DNA from: Planctomicrobium piriforme | Lineage (GTDB): Bacteria; Planctomycetota; Planctomycetia; Pirellulales; UBA1268 | DNA length: 46,827 bases | Direction of reading: 5' to 3' | NCBI GenBank assembly: GCA_945869735.1 | Contig: CAMBPQ010000020.1 | Span: forward strand, 1-46,827 | Part shown: piece after piece, positions 16,455 through 24,537 of the stretch | How the letters are laid out: each line of letters starts with the position of its first letter | How positions within the stretch are numbered: position 1 is the first letter of the stretch | The notes under the pieces: generated by a model | The model's database searches: none | The model's input: only the letters and a program-made list of their open reading frames with translations | Told to the model about the DNA's origin: nothing | Program-made: the position numbers and the translations under genes

Positions 16455-16829
16455 CGAGCCCTCAAGAAACCCGAAGCCCGAAACCGGCGAACCAGTCCGG
16501 CACCGTCTCGATGCCACCCGGATGCCTCGCGCTCGTGCTAGGGGCTTCCTGACGGGAACCGCGGCGCACGGATGATCGAACCGATTCCCGATCGTGAGGA
16601 GCCGGGGGTGGCACGCGCAGACGCCGGGCAATCTTTGCGACTCACGAGCAACGCCCCGTCGGCCACGCGGGCATCCTGTAGCAAAATCCCCCGGTGGCGA
16701 GCATGTCACCCCCGGCGAACCAGTCCGGCACCGTCTCAATGCCACCCGGATACCTCGCGCTCGTGCTAGGGGCTTCCTGAAACGGAAGTAACCGTATGGC
16801 TTGCGCCGTTGCGCTTCCTGACGAAGAAG
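16455..16829. other. Repeat-filled intergenic region
   Basis: Between two convergent genes. Almost all of it is repeat: the second copy of the long 229-bp unit, its partial tandem extension, and two hairpin cores, ending with GTATGGCTTGCGCCGTTGCG at 16794, a motif that has a relative at 33820-33856. Confidence 0.7.
16489..16785 (+). repeat. Long dispersed repeat, copy 2, with partial tandem extension
   Basis: Unit 16489-16716 starts with GAACCAGTCCGGCACCGT and the same motif restarts at 16717, followed by ATGCCACCCGGATACCTCGC and the hairpin core, so there are about 1.3 tandem units. Matches 6141-6390 at roughly 88-90% by eye. Hairpin cores in it: 16525-16556 and 16753-16785 (CTCGCGCTCGTGCTAGGGGC form). 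No protein product is credible. Confidence 0.8.
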
Positions 16830-18782
16830 CTACGCCCGCGCCCACTTGGCGAGTTTGCGGTCGAGGGTCGACCGCTCGATGCCGAGAATCGCGGCGGCCT
16901 TCGTCTTGTTGGCCCCAACTGCCTCGAGAGTGGCGAGGACGTGCCGCCGCTCGACCTCCTCGATCGTCATCGGCACGAAGGGCCCCGATCGCGCTACGCC
17001 CGACTTGTCGGTGTCGCCTGGCACGGCAAGGTGGCTGAGGCTCACGTCTTGCACGTCGATCCACTCCTCCTGCGAGAGCACGACTGCCCGCTCGACCACG
17101 TTGCGGAGTTCGCGAATGTTGCCGGGCCACTGATAGGCCCGCATCGCTTCGAGCGCCGCGGGCGTGAAGCCGCAGATCTTGCGGCCCGTCTCGGCGGCGA
17201 ACCGCCCGAGAAAGTGTTCAGCCAGCGGCTCGATATCGTCGACCCGGCGCCGCAGCGGCGGCACGAGGATCTCCACGACCTTGAGGCGAAAGTAGAGGTC
17301 ACGGCGGAAGCCGCCGGCCGCGACCGCCTTCTCAAGGTCGCGATTGGTGGCCGCCACCACGCGGACGTCGACCTGCACGCGGCCGCTACCGCCAACCCGT
17401 TCGAACGGGTGCCCCTCGAGTACCCGTAGAAACTTTGCCTGGATCGCGGGGCTCATCTCGCCGATCTCGTCGAGCATCAGCGTGCCCCGGTGGGCCGCCT
17501 CGAACTTGCCGATCTTCCGCTCCGTGGCGCCAGTGAAAGCGCCCTTCTCGTGCCCGAAGAGTTCGCTCTCCAGCAGTGTTTCGGAAAGGGCGGCGCAGTT
17601 CAGGCAGACGAAGGCCCCGGCGTGACGGTCGCTCGACTCGTGGATGGCACGGGCGATGAGCTCCTTGCCGGCCCCGCTTTCGCCGCGGACGAGAACCGTG
17701 GCCTTGGTGGCCGCGACGCGTTGCATCTGGCCGAGGATCCCCTGGAGGGCCGGGCTGGCGCCCACCATGCAGGTCTCCTCGCCGAGCCTGCGGCGGAGTC
17801 GTTCGTTTTCGTCCGCAGCGTTGGCCAGCCGCGTCGAAAGAGCCTCGCGGGCCGTGAGGTTCTCGATCGCGACGCCCACGGCATCGCAGACGGCCATCAC
17901 AAACTCCAGATCATCAGGCGTCGCGTCGCCGCCACCGGACTCCACCTCGAGATGCATCACGCCGACGGGTCGACCTGCGCAGCGGATCGGTGCGGCCAGT
18001 GTCGCAGCGGGCTCATTTGCCTTCGTACCGCCCGCCGCAAGCGCCGCCTCGTTGGTGGCCAGCACGGTAGCGGCCACGCCGACGGGCAGGGGGGCCGGCC
18101 AGGGATCGGGGGTCGACGCGGTCAGCATCAGTGTCTCGGCCGTGAGCAGGTCGTGCGCCGCATCGCCCGGGCGGGTCGCCAAGAGGACAAGCCCGCGGGT
18201 CGCGGCCGTCCCTTCCAGAACCGAATCGAGCGCCCGACGGGCGATGGCCGACGCCGCACTTGCGCTGGCGAGGGCAAACGCGAGCCGGCAGAGTTCGGCT
18301 GCCGCGCGGCCCACCCGGGGCACGCTCCCCGCCGACTGACTGATGTCGTCGAGCAGACTGCTACGGGCACGCCGGTGCGTGATCGAGGCCTTCCACGCGG
18401 CCGCATCGGCGGGCATGTCGCCGGCGATGGTGCCGGTGTTGGTAACGATGGCCGTTCCGACACCGGTAGGAGGATCCCCGGTGCCGAACGACACCCGCAC
18501 CATGCCGATGCTGACCGTGTCACCCGGGGCCAGCGGGCGGTCGCCCGTGACCGGTTCCGCGTTCACGGTGGTGCCGTTGCGGCTCTGCAGATCGCGGATG
18601 ATCCAGCCGCCGTCCCCGGCGCGAATCTCGGCATGCACGCGGCTGGCCCGTTCATCGTGCAGAACGATGTCGTTGGTGGGAGCACGGCCGAGCGTGATCA
18701 GCGTGCCGGGCCCGAGCCGCACCACGCTCTCCCCGGCAACGGGGTCGACCACATGAAGATGAGCGTGGGGTGCTGACTGCAT
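16830..18782 (-). CDS. FHA-GAF sigma-54-dependent transcriptional activator
   Basis: 650 residues. FHA domain at about 20-95 ([28 protein letters not shown]), which binds phospho-threonine peptides. GAF-like domain at about 150-310. AAA+ sigma-54 contact domain: Walker A GESGAGKE near 369, GAFTGA near 406-411, Walker [10 protein letters not shown] near 435, arginine-finger FRRDLYFRL near 490. Fis-type HTH in the last 40 residues ([20 protein letters not shown]). It lacks a receiver domain; input may come from Ser/Thr kinases through FHA, which is inference. Converges on the YacP-like gene and diverges from the DUF1598 gene, which it might control. Confidence 0.93.
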   Translation of the reverse strand: MQSAPHAHLHVVDPVAGESVVRLGPGTLITLGRAPTNDIVLHDERASRVHAEIRAGDGGWIIRDLQSRNGTTVNAEPVTGDRPLAPGDTVSIGMVRVSFGTGDPPTGVGTAIVTNTGTIAGDMPADAAAWKASITHRRARSSLLDDISQSAGSVPRVGRAAAELCRLAFALASASAASAIARRALDSVLEGTAATRGLVLLATRPGDAAHDLLTAETLMLTASTPDPWPAPLPVGVAATVLATNEAALAAGGTKANEPAATLAAPIRCAGRPVGVMHLEVESGGGDATPDDLEFVMAVCDAVGVAIENLTAREALSTRLANAADENERLRRRLGEETCMVGASPALQGILGQMQRVAATKATVLVRGESGAGKELIARAIHESSDRHAGAFVCLNCAALSETLLESELFGHEKGAFTGATERKIGKFEAAHRGTLMLDEIGEMSPAIQAKFLRVLEGHPFERVGGSGRVQVDVRVVAATNRDLEKAVAAGGFRRDLYFRLKVVEILVPPLRRRVDDIEPLAEHFLGRFAAETGRKICGFTPAALEAMRAYQWPGNIRELRNVVERAVVLSQEEWIDVQDVSLSHLAVPGDTDKSGVARSGPFVPMTIEEVERRHVLATLEAVGANKTKAAAILGIERSTLDRKLAKWARA

Positions 18783-19016
18783 GCGTGCTGCCGTGGAACG
18801 GTGTCGGACCTGCCAGTGCCCTCGTTTCGGCGTGGGCCACCCGCTGCCAGACTCTTCGCATCATGATCGAGCCTCGGCCGGTTGGCGAGGGGCTCTGGAA
18901 ATGCCTGATCATCGGCTGGAACCGGGTTTGCTGAAATCTCCCGTCGGGACTAGCATCGGGACCGGGTTTGAAGCAGTTTTGTACCTTTCATTGTTCTTGC
19001 CTCAGCGAGGGTTCCC
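18783..19016. promoter_or_regulatory. Divergent promoter region
   Basis: 234 bases between the starts of the sigma-54 activator (minus) and the DUF1598 gene (plus). AT-rich patch TTTTGTACCTTTCATTGTTC (18978-18997) before the DUF1598 gene could hold a promoter. GCGAGG ends 7 nt before ATG 19017. I did not find a convincing -24/-12 element. Confidence 0.35.
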
Positions 19017-20405
19017 ATGTTTGCCATGCATCCGCTGACCACCCTTCAACGCGTGCGTCTCCTGGTGCCGGTCGCCGTTGCCATGGCCGTGCTCGCTCCC
19101 CGATTCGCAATGGCCCAGTTCGGCGGCGGCGGTTTCGGCCAGCAGCAGGCGGTGGGTGGCATCTCAGTCAGCACCGCGGGCATCGTCGGGAACCTCGAGC
19201 CGTTGGCTCTTGAGTCGCTCGCGGCCGAACGGAGTAAAGCACTGGCCGACTCGAAGTGGTCCGGCAAGGCCGGCGACGCCAGAAAGGTGTCGCTCAAGGC
19301 CGTCGCGGTGGCAGCGCAGGAGTCGGTGGCGAAATCCGTTGCCCTGTCGCCTGAGGTCGTCTTCCTCGGCGGGCTCCAGCGGATCGAGCATGTTTTCGTT
19401 GACCCTGATAACCATGACATCGTTCTCTCTGGGCCGGCCGAATCGCTTGCCGTGGACGCCACAGGCACGGTGGTCGGCGTCACCAGCCGGCGGCCACCGC
19501 TGCATCTTGAGGATCTCATCGTGTCGCTGCGGGCCATCGACGCCGCCCGCGCTGGCGGCATGACCTGCTCGATCGATCCAACTCCCGAAGGCATCGCGAA
19601 GCTGCAAGACCTGCTGCGTCGCCAGACCACGATGGGCTCTCATCCGAAGGCGACGTTCGCTGCCATGGAGGAGGCTCTCGGCCCGCAGCGGGTGACGGTG
19701 GCGGGCGTGCCGGCCGATAGCCGATTCGCGCGGGTCCTCGTGGCGGCTGACTACCGCCTGAAGCGGATCGGCATGGGACTTGAAGCGTCGGGGCTGAAGG
19801 AGCTGCCGAGTTATCTGGCCATGGTGCCCGCTGGCGGTAGGGCCACATCGTTGCCACGGTTTTGGCTGGAGGCGGAGTATGACCCGATCGCCCGCGACCC
19901 CGACGAACTCGCCTGGCGGCTCTCAGGCCGGCGGATGAAGTGCCTCACCGAGAGCGACGTCGCCGGCGACAAGGGCATGAAGCGGGGCGCTGCCCCGGCC
20001 GACGCCGTTGCCCGCAGGTGGTGCGATGCGATGACGGCCAGCTACGACACGCTCGCTGCGAAGCAGTCTATTTTTGCCGAGCTGACCAACTGCATCGATC
20101 TCGCCGTCGTGGCGGCGCTCATCCATGGCCGGCAGCTTGATAAGCGGGCCGGTTGCGACCTCGCAGCGCTCGTCGATCCCGCCACGCTGTCGCTGCCGAA
20201 ATACGATGTTCCCACGACCGTGCCCACAGTCGCGACGGGCGTCAAGAAGGGCTCCAACTGGGTGCTCTCGGCGTCGGGGGGCGTGAAGTTTCAGCCCTGG
20301 CAGTTTGCCGCCAACACAGCCGTCGCCGCCGACATGGCCGCCATCCGCACGCTCGCGCTGGCGGCTCGGCCGGCCGACAGTGCTGCGGGATGCTCGTGGG
20401 ACTAA
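19017..20405 (+). CDS. DUF1598-type secreted protein of planctomycetes
   Basis: 462 residues. N-terminal signal peptide (about residues 1-33, ending FAMA-Q), then FGGGGFGQQQAVGG low-complexity, then a long domain with LSPEVVFLGGLQRIEHVFVD, GPAESLAVD and GVTSRRPPLHLEDL that I recognise as the DUF1598 type known mainly from planctomycetes. Exported, with no membrane anchor visible. Single gene with its own ribosome site. The TAA stop (20403-20405) lies inside the end sequence of a MITE-like repeat, so the repeat may have set the C-terminus. Confidence 0.8.
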   Translation: MFAMHPLTTLQRVRLLVPVAVAMAVLAPRFAMAQFGGGGFGQQQAVGGISVSTAGIVGNLEPLALESLAAERSKALADSKWSGKAGDARKVSLKAVAVAAQESVAKSVALSPEVVFLGGLQRIEHVFVDPDNHDIVLSGPAESLAVDATGTVVGVTSRRPPLHLEDLIVSLRAIDAARAGGMTCSIDPTPEGIAKLQDLLRRQTTMGSHPKATFAAMEEALGPQRVTVAGVPADSRFARVLVAADYRLKRIGMGLEASGLKELPSYLAMVPAGGRATSLPRFWLEAEYDPIARDPDELAWRLSGRRMKCLTESDVAGDKGMKRGAAPADAVARRWCDAMTASYDTLAAKQSIFAELTNCIDLAVVAALIHGRQLDKRAGCDLAALVDPATLSLPKYDVPTTVPTVATGVKKGSNWVLSASGGVKFQPWQFAANTAVAADMAAIRTLALAARPADSAAGCSWD

Positions 20406-20556
20406 AGCGAATCTGCCTTTGGTGGAGCGGGGCGGGGTGCTACCCGCATTCCCAGCGCTCGCGCTTGGGGCTTCCTGATCGAAGTCACCCCCGGCGACAA
20501 TCCGCAGGACCGCGCAGCGGCGACTTTTGCGGCCCCCGAGCCGGCGATCCGCGTAC
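20402..20556 (+). repeat. MITE-like repeat, copy 2, chimeric with hairpin repeat
   Basis: Starts CTAAAGCGAATCTGCCTTTG (variant of the CTAGAGCG end) exactly over the stop codon of the DUF1598 gene. It then contains a hairpin core (20451-20478) and resumes with CGGCGACAATCCGCAGGACC, GCGGCGACTTTTGCGGCCCC and GAGCCGGCGATCC as in copy 1. The right end is not sharp. Looks like one repeat inserted in another. Confidence 0.7.
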
Positions 20557-20577
20557 GATGGATGCGTTCTCACCGCG

Positions 20578-21189
20578 TCACGCCGCGGAATCTGAGTTTA
20601 CAGCTGGGGCCGCCCACTGAATCACAACCACCGGCGCCGCAGCGACCGGGAACTGCTGATCCACCCAGCCGGCTTCCGAAAGGTCGATGAGCCGCGAAGC
20701 GGGGCAGGGGGGATGAACGCTCTTTGCCAGCAGGAGATGGGCACCGCACGAGACCGCGACCGCCGCGGCGATCGAGTCACTGGTCACGTGCCAGCCTGCC
20801 GGAAGCTCGAAGAGGCAACCTCCGCGGCTGAGCCAGGCGGCTGCGTCGAGCACCACGGGCGCCTGTGTTCTGGCCGGCTCCGCGGCGAACGTGCCGCTGA
20901 TCGCGTCGGCAACGAGCCGGCCCGTCAGCCCCATAGCGTCGATCGCCAGCCGATGCATCAGTTCAGCGGGGCGCGGATTCACTCCGTCGATCGACCGCAG
21001 AGCGTCGACGACCGCACCACCCCCGACGACCACGGTGGCCGGCCCCGGCACCCCGGCAAGGAGGATGCGGAGTTCCTCCGGCCAACGCGGTCGCGTGAGC
21101 AGACTGCCGCCGAACTTGATAATCCACGAGGTGCCATCGTCAGAATGGCTCGGACCGCGAATCACGCCCTGTTGCCAGGCAGGCATCAT
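20578..21189 (-). CDS. Amino acid kinase-fold protein, MfnE-like (methanofuran synthesis)
   Basis: 203 residues from ATG 21189, which overlaps the stop of the preceding gene (ATGA). Amino-acid-kinase motifs IIKFGGSLL (about residues 22-30) and VVVGGGAVVDAL (about 51-62), then VTSDSIAAAVA near 138 that matches the T-SDS motif of the family. Archaeal MfnE phosphorylates the aminomethyl-furan phosphate to the diphosphate used in methanofuran assembly. The MfnE assignment rests on the neighbours, a MfnF-like and a MfnD-like protein; the fold alone would also fit other small kinases. Short for the family. Confidence 0.75.
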   Translation of the reverse strand: MMPAWQQGVIRGPSHSDDGTSWIIKFGGSLLTRPRWPEELRILLAGVPGPATVVVGGGAVVDALRSIDGVNPRPAELMHRLAIDAMGLTGRLVADAISGTFAAEPARTQAPVVLDAAAWLSRGGCLFELPAGWHVTSDSIAAAVAVSCGAHLLLAKSVHPPCPASRLIDLSEAGWVDQQFPVAAAPVVVIQWAAPAVNSDSAA

Positions 21190-22226
21190 GGCAAGGCCTC
21201 CTGGGCGATCAGGGCGAGGGCATGAGCCGGCGCACACCGCGACACGCCGGCCCCGAGCGTCGCCGGCAGCGAGAGCGTGTCGACGGTCCAGCCCAAGCGG
21301 GCAAGAGCCATCCGCGCGAGCCGCGCACCGTGACCGGAGATGATGACCTCCCGCGGCCGCCAGCCGCACGAGCGGGCCACGGAGTCAATCGCCCGTGCGA
21401 CCGTCCGCGCCTGCGCCTCGGCACACCAACGGGCGGCGTGGACCGCATCGCCGGAAGACAGATCGGCCGGCTCCAGGAGCATCGAGCGGGCAATCCTGAC
21501 CCGGGCAGCGTCGCTGGTGAGCGGCCCACCGTCGGCCGTGTCGCAGGGCTCCTCCGACTCCGCCAGTTCACCGAGCAGCACCCACACATCGCGCGAATCC
21601 GCGAATCGCTCACCCGCCACCGGCCGCCGCAGCCGTCCGTGGGGCAGCGTTCGCACCAGCGCCGGCAGGGGCGTTCGTTCGACTCCGGTGTAGACGAGTT
21701 CCTTCGATAGCATGCGGCCGGGATCGTCACGGGCCAGCGGGGCCGGGACACGATCGGCGAGTGGAACGACGTCGGTGGTCGTCGAGCCGATGTCGATGAG
21801 CATCGCGCGGTCTCGCGTCGCGGAGGCGGCGGCCAGCCGCGCCACCGCATGCCAGTTGGATGCGGCGGCCTCGAGGGAACGTGCCCGTGCCTCCGACGGC
21901 GGCACGATCCGGCCGGAGGTGAGGTAGATGCCCGATTCGCCGCAGCCGCACGCCTCGGCAGCCGCGACGATCGCCGACACGATGTGGTCCACGCCGACCG
22001 TCCGCGAGAGAAAGCAGTCGGCGATCTCGCCCGTCATCGTGGCGACGACCCGCCGTGGCGACGCCTCACCGATGATCCGTGCCAGGGCAGCGGGAAGCCG
22101 CTGCCACTCCCGCCACATCGCAAACGGCTCGCTGTGCGTCCAGCCCCAGCCGTCGGCCGCCTTGAGATTGGCTCCACCGACGTCAAGCGCGAGCACGTCG
22201 GGTCGAGGCCGGTCAGGCTGGGACAT
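21186..22226 (-). CDS. H4MPT-linked C1 transfer protein, MfnF-like (hydantoinase/oxoprolinase superfamily)
   Basis: 346 residues from ATG 22226, overlapping the preceding gene by 14 bases. ASKHA-type motifs are clear: DVLALDVGGANLKAADG near residue 10 (phosphate 1) and AMLIDIGSTTTDVVPLADR near 140 (phosphate 2), with TMTGEIADCF near 66 and ISGHGARLARMAL near 307. This matches the family annotated as H4MPT-linked C1 transfer pathway protein, to which archaeal MfnF (condensation of the furan diphosphate with glutamyl-tyramine) belongs. Works in cofactor synthesis for formaldehyde oxidation in bacteria with H4MPT enzymes. Confidence 0.83.
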   Translation of the reverse strand: MSQPDRPRPDVLALDVGGANLKAADGWGWTHSEPFAMWREWQRLPAALARIIGEASPRRVVATMTGEIADCFLSRTVGVDHIVSAIVAAAEACGCGESGIYLTSGRIVPPSEARARSLEAAASNWHAVARLAAASATRDRAMLIDIGSTTTDVVPLADRVPAPLARDDPGRMLSKELVYTGVERTPLPALVRTLPHGRLRRPVAGERFADSRDVWVLLGELAESEEPCDTADGGPLTSDAARVRIARSMLLEPADLSSGDAVHAARWCAEAQARTVARAIDSVARSCGWRPREVIISGHGARLARMALARLGWTVDTLSLPATLGAGVSRCAPAHALALIAQEALP

Positions 22227-23253
22227 CTTCGGAGAGTGAGAAGGCGACTGGAAACACATCTGGCACCGAGGACCGCCGGGAGATCGCCACGTCGACGATC
22301 ACCCGTACGAGGCCGGCGGCACCGGCGGCACCAAGCCCCACGAATGACGTCGTCAGCCGCGGGTTGACCTCGAGCACGCGATCATCGAGCCCATCATCAC
22401 GGTCTCCGAGGATCATATCGACTCCGACCCAGCCCGCCTGCGTCCCCCCGCCGGCACGGGCGACGGCCGCAACCGCCCTGACCGCCAGCCGCTCAGCCCG
22501 CCCCGCGAGTGCCGGCGCGCCCAGCGGATCACCACCCAGGTACATCGGCCGCCGACCGCCGGAAAACCGCTGCCGCATTGCCGGCAACGGCAGGATGCCG
22601 GCCGGCCCGACGAGACACGACACGCCGACGGCCAGCCCTGCGACGAAAGCCTCGAGCCGCGTGGGCATCACGGCAGACGGAGGGGGAGCCTCGCCGTACC
22701 GGACGACAACGAGGTCGTCGCAGCCCGTGCCGTCGCGGGCCTTGCGAACCGCGGGAGGGCGGAACCAGCGCGGCCATTCCTCGCCCGCCTGCAGCGAACG
22801 GCCCGCCGGCACGGGCACGCCGGCCGCGGCGAGCGCATCGATCGTGGCCTGCTTGTCGGAAGCGATGACGATAAAGCCGTTGCTCGGTGCGAGCACCTCG
22901 CCGCCCGCCGCACGAATGGCCGCGATGCGGGCACCGAATATGCCCGCCGTCTCGGGTGCCACGACCAGCGTCGCGTCGACCCGCAGCGACTCATCGACGA
23001 GCATCTCAATCTCGGCGCCACAAGGCACCGATCGCACCCGGACGCCGGCGGGCACGTCGATCCCTGACCGTTCATCGACCAGCGCCGTCACCTCGAAGCC
23101 GCCATCTCCCACGGCATCGGCGAGCAGGCCGCGAAATATCGCCCGCCCCTCGCAGGCCAGAGCCGCGACGTTGTCTCCGTCGCGCACGACGCGTCGCGCA
23201 TCGGGACCCGAAAGCCCCCCGGAACAGCACCACTCGTGGATGAGAAGCCGCAT
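22213..23253 (-). CDS. ATP-grasp ligase, MfnD-like (tyramine-glutamate ligase type)
   Basis: 346 residues from ATG 23253. Starts MRLLIHEWCCSGGL, then a Rossmann-like N-domain. APSNGFIVIASDKQATIDAL (about residues 120-140) matches the ATP-grasp entry helix with its conserved D-K. The C-terminal metal site is GWVGVDMIL and EVNPRLTTSFVGL (about 285-317). Archaeal MfnD joins glutamate to tyramine in methanofuran synthesis; ATP-grasp proteins of this kind travel with bacterial H4MPT genes. First of a tight three-gene unit with MfnF-like and MfnE-like proteins. GAGG lies only 2 nt before the ATG, so an earlier start is possible. The exact substrate in bacteria is unproven here. Confidence 0.78.
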   Translation of the reverse strand: MRLLIHEWCCSGGLSGPDARRVVRDGDNVAALACEGRAIFRGLLADAVGDGGFEVTALVDERSGIDVPAGVRVRSVPCGAEIEMLVDESLRVDATLVVAPETAGIFGARIAAIRAAGGEVLAPSNGFIVIASDKQATIDALAAAGVPVPAGRSLQAGEEWPRWFRPPAVRKARDGTGCDDLVVVRYGEAPPPSAVMPTRLEAFVAGLAVGVSCLVGPAGILPLPAMRQRFSGGRRPMYLGGDPLGAPALAGRAERLAVRAVAAVARAGGGTQAGWVGVDMILGDRDDGLDDRVLEVNPRLTTSFVGLGAAGAAGLVRVIVDVAISRRSSVPDVFPVAFSLSEDVPA

Positions 23254-23288
23254 GACCTCGTTCGGGCTTCCGGAAGGCGGAAGCGTTA

Positions 23289-23544
23289 GGCTCTGTCTGA
23301 AAACGGTCTGGTGAGCGGAGAAGTCGATCTGTGTGGGGTCTCCCAGCAAGGAGGCTGGCCACCATGAAGCAACACGAAGTCACGGACGAACAATGGGAAG
23401 TTTTTTACATCCATTATCCCCAAACGTACAGCGAAGACGGGGCGCCGACCATCGCCCCCGCGTGTGATGCTCAACGGCATTCTCTGGATTCTCCGTACAG
23501 GGTCACCCTGGCGGGACCTGCCCGAGCGGTTCGGTCCAGCTTGG
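23289..23544 (+). mobile_element. IS5-type transposase relic (DUF4096 N-domain), frameshifted and truncated
   Basis: A possible left end GGCTCTGTCTGAAAACGG (23289) is followed by AAGGAGG and ATG 23364. The frame reads [10 protein letters not shown], as in DUF4096 of IS5-family proteins, then breaks; the next frame reads [20 protein letters not shown] and RFGPAW, the hallmark of this domain. It then stops abruptly at a MITE-like repeat. No DDE domain and no right end. A fossil, not active. Confidence 0.85.
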
Positions 23545-23661
23545 AGGAGGAAGGCAAGGGGGTCGGCGAACGCTCGAGGAGCCTTGGGCGTATCCTCGCC
23601 CCGGCGACGAGACTTTTGCCGACCCCGAGCCGGCGTTCCACGGAAGTCGAATGCGCTCTAG
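23545..23661 (+). repeat. MITE-like repeat, copy 3 (left end missing)
   Basis: Begins in GGAAGGCAAGGGGGTCGGCG next to the IS relic, carries AACGCTCGAGGAGCCTTGGG and GCGTATCCTCGCCCCGGCGA, and ends GGAAGTCGAATGCGCTCTAG at 23661. The CTAG of that end supplies the TAG stop of the Rieske-DUF59 gene on the minus strand (23658-23660). Confidence 0.8.
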
Positions 23662-24431
23662 AAGATCCCGAGTTGGTCCCGACCCGCGTCGGTCATGCGG
23701 TCAGGCGTCCACGGTGGCTCCATCACGATCCGCACCTCCACCGCCGCGACCTCCGGGCTCGCCGCTACGCACCGCTTTGTGTCGGCGATGAGCTGCGGGC
23801 CGGCCGGACAGGCGGGGCTTGTCATCGTCATGTCGATCGCGACGTGCTGCCTGCCCGGCACGTCGGATGATGGAGAGAGCGTGACACCGTAGATGAGTCC
23901 CAGATCGACGATGTTGACGAACAGTTCGGGATCCTTGACATCCTTGAGCATCTCGCGGACGCGATCTTCGCAGAGCGGGCCAGCATCGCCTGCCGCGACC
24001 GTGGATCCAACGGCAGTGACTGGCGTCACGGTGGCAGCGGACGTCGTCACGGGCAGCGCCGAGGCCGCCGGCGGTGCAGCAAGGGTGCCATGCAATGGCG
24101 GACCACCGGCGACGGCCTCCGCCCGCAGCCGAACCCACACCCCACCGTGCTCGACCTTCACATCGTGGGCCCGCGTCGACCGCACGGCCGGCATGGAGAG
24201 GGCCGCGCCCGTGCGGATGTCAAACTTCGCACCGTGCCGGGGGCAGGCGATCTTGTGGTCGCGGAGTTCGCCGTCGGCGAGCGGCCCGCCGTCGTGTGTG
24301 CAGACGTCGTCGATCGCATAAAAGACGCCCTCGACGTGAAAGATCGCCACCATGTCGCCATCGACTTCAACGAGTGTCTTGCCCGGGTCGGGAATCTCGG
24401 CGATGTCAGCGACACGGATGTAGTCGGCCAT
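23658..24431 (-). CDS. Rieske ferredoxin fused to DUF59/SufT-type Fe-S assembly protein
   Basis: 257 residues from ATG 24431; upstream frame is discarded as repeat. Residues 1-105 are a Rieske domain of the ferredoxin type: cluster ligands C44-T-H46 and C63-P-R-H66. A linker rich in A, T, P and V (about 115-150) leads to a DUF59/MIP18 domain (about 155-250: [45 protein letters not shown] with the conserved Cys). DUF59 proteins (SufT, PaaD-like) help mature Fe-S proteins. Sitting last in a suf run, the fusion could pass electrons and clusters in one chain, which is inference. Stop codon lies within a MITE-like repeat end. Confidence 0.9.
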   Translation of the reverse strand: MADYIRVADIAEIPDPGKTLVEVDGDMVAIFHVEGVFYAIDDVCTHDGGPLADGELRDHKIACPRHGAKFDIRTGAALSMPAVRSTRAHDVKVEHGGVWVRLRAEAVAGGPPLHGTLAAPPAASALPVTTSAATVTPVTAVGSTVAAGDAGPLCEDRVREMLKDVKDPELFVNIVDLGLIYGVTLSPSSDVPGRQHVAIDMTMTSPACPAGPQLIADTKRCVAASPEVAAVEVRIVMEPPWTPDRMTDAGRDQLGIF

Positions 24432-24537
24432 GATCAGGGGTTCCAGGCGTGTCGGACGGCGTGGGAGGGTGTCGGAAACACCGGCCGGGTTCCCGTTGCT
24501 CGCGCTTCGGGCTTCCTGCTGGTGGATGGGGCAGCAG
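24432..24537. repeat. Short intergenic spacer with hairpin repeat, copy e (24492-24518)
   Basis: The core CCCGTTGCTCGCGCTTCGGG plus CTTCCTG is a variant of the hairpin family. It separates sufD from the Rieske-DUF59 gene, both on the minus strand, and could lower or end readthrough. No T run follows, so I do not call a classic terminator. Confidence 0.65.
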
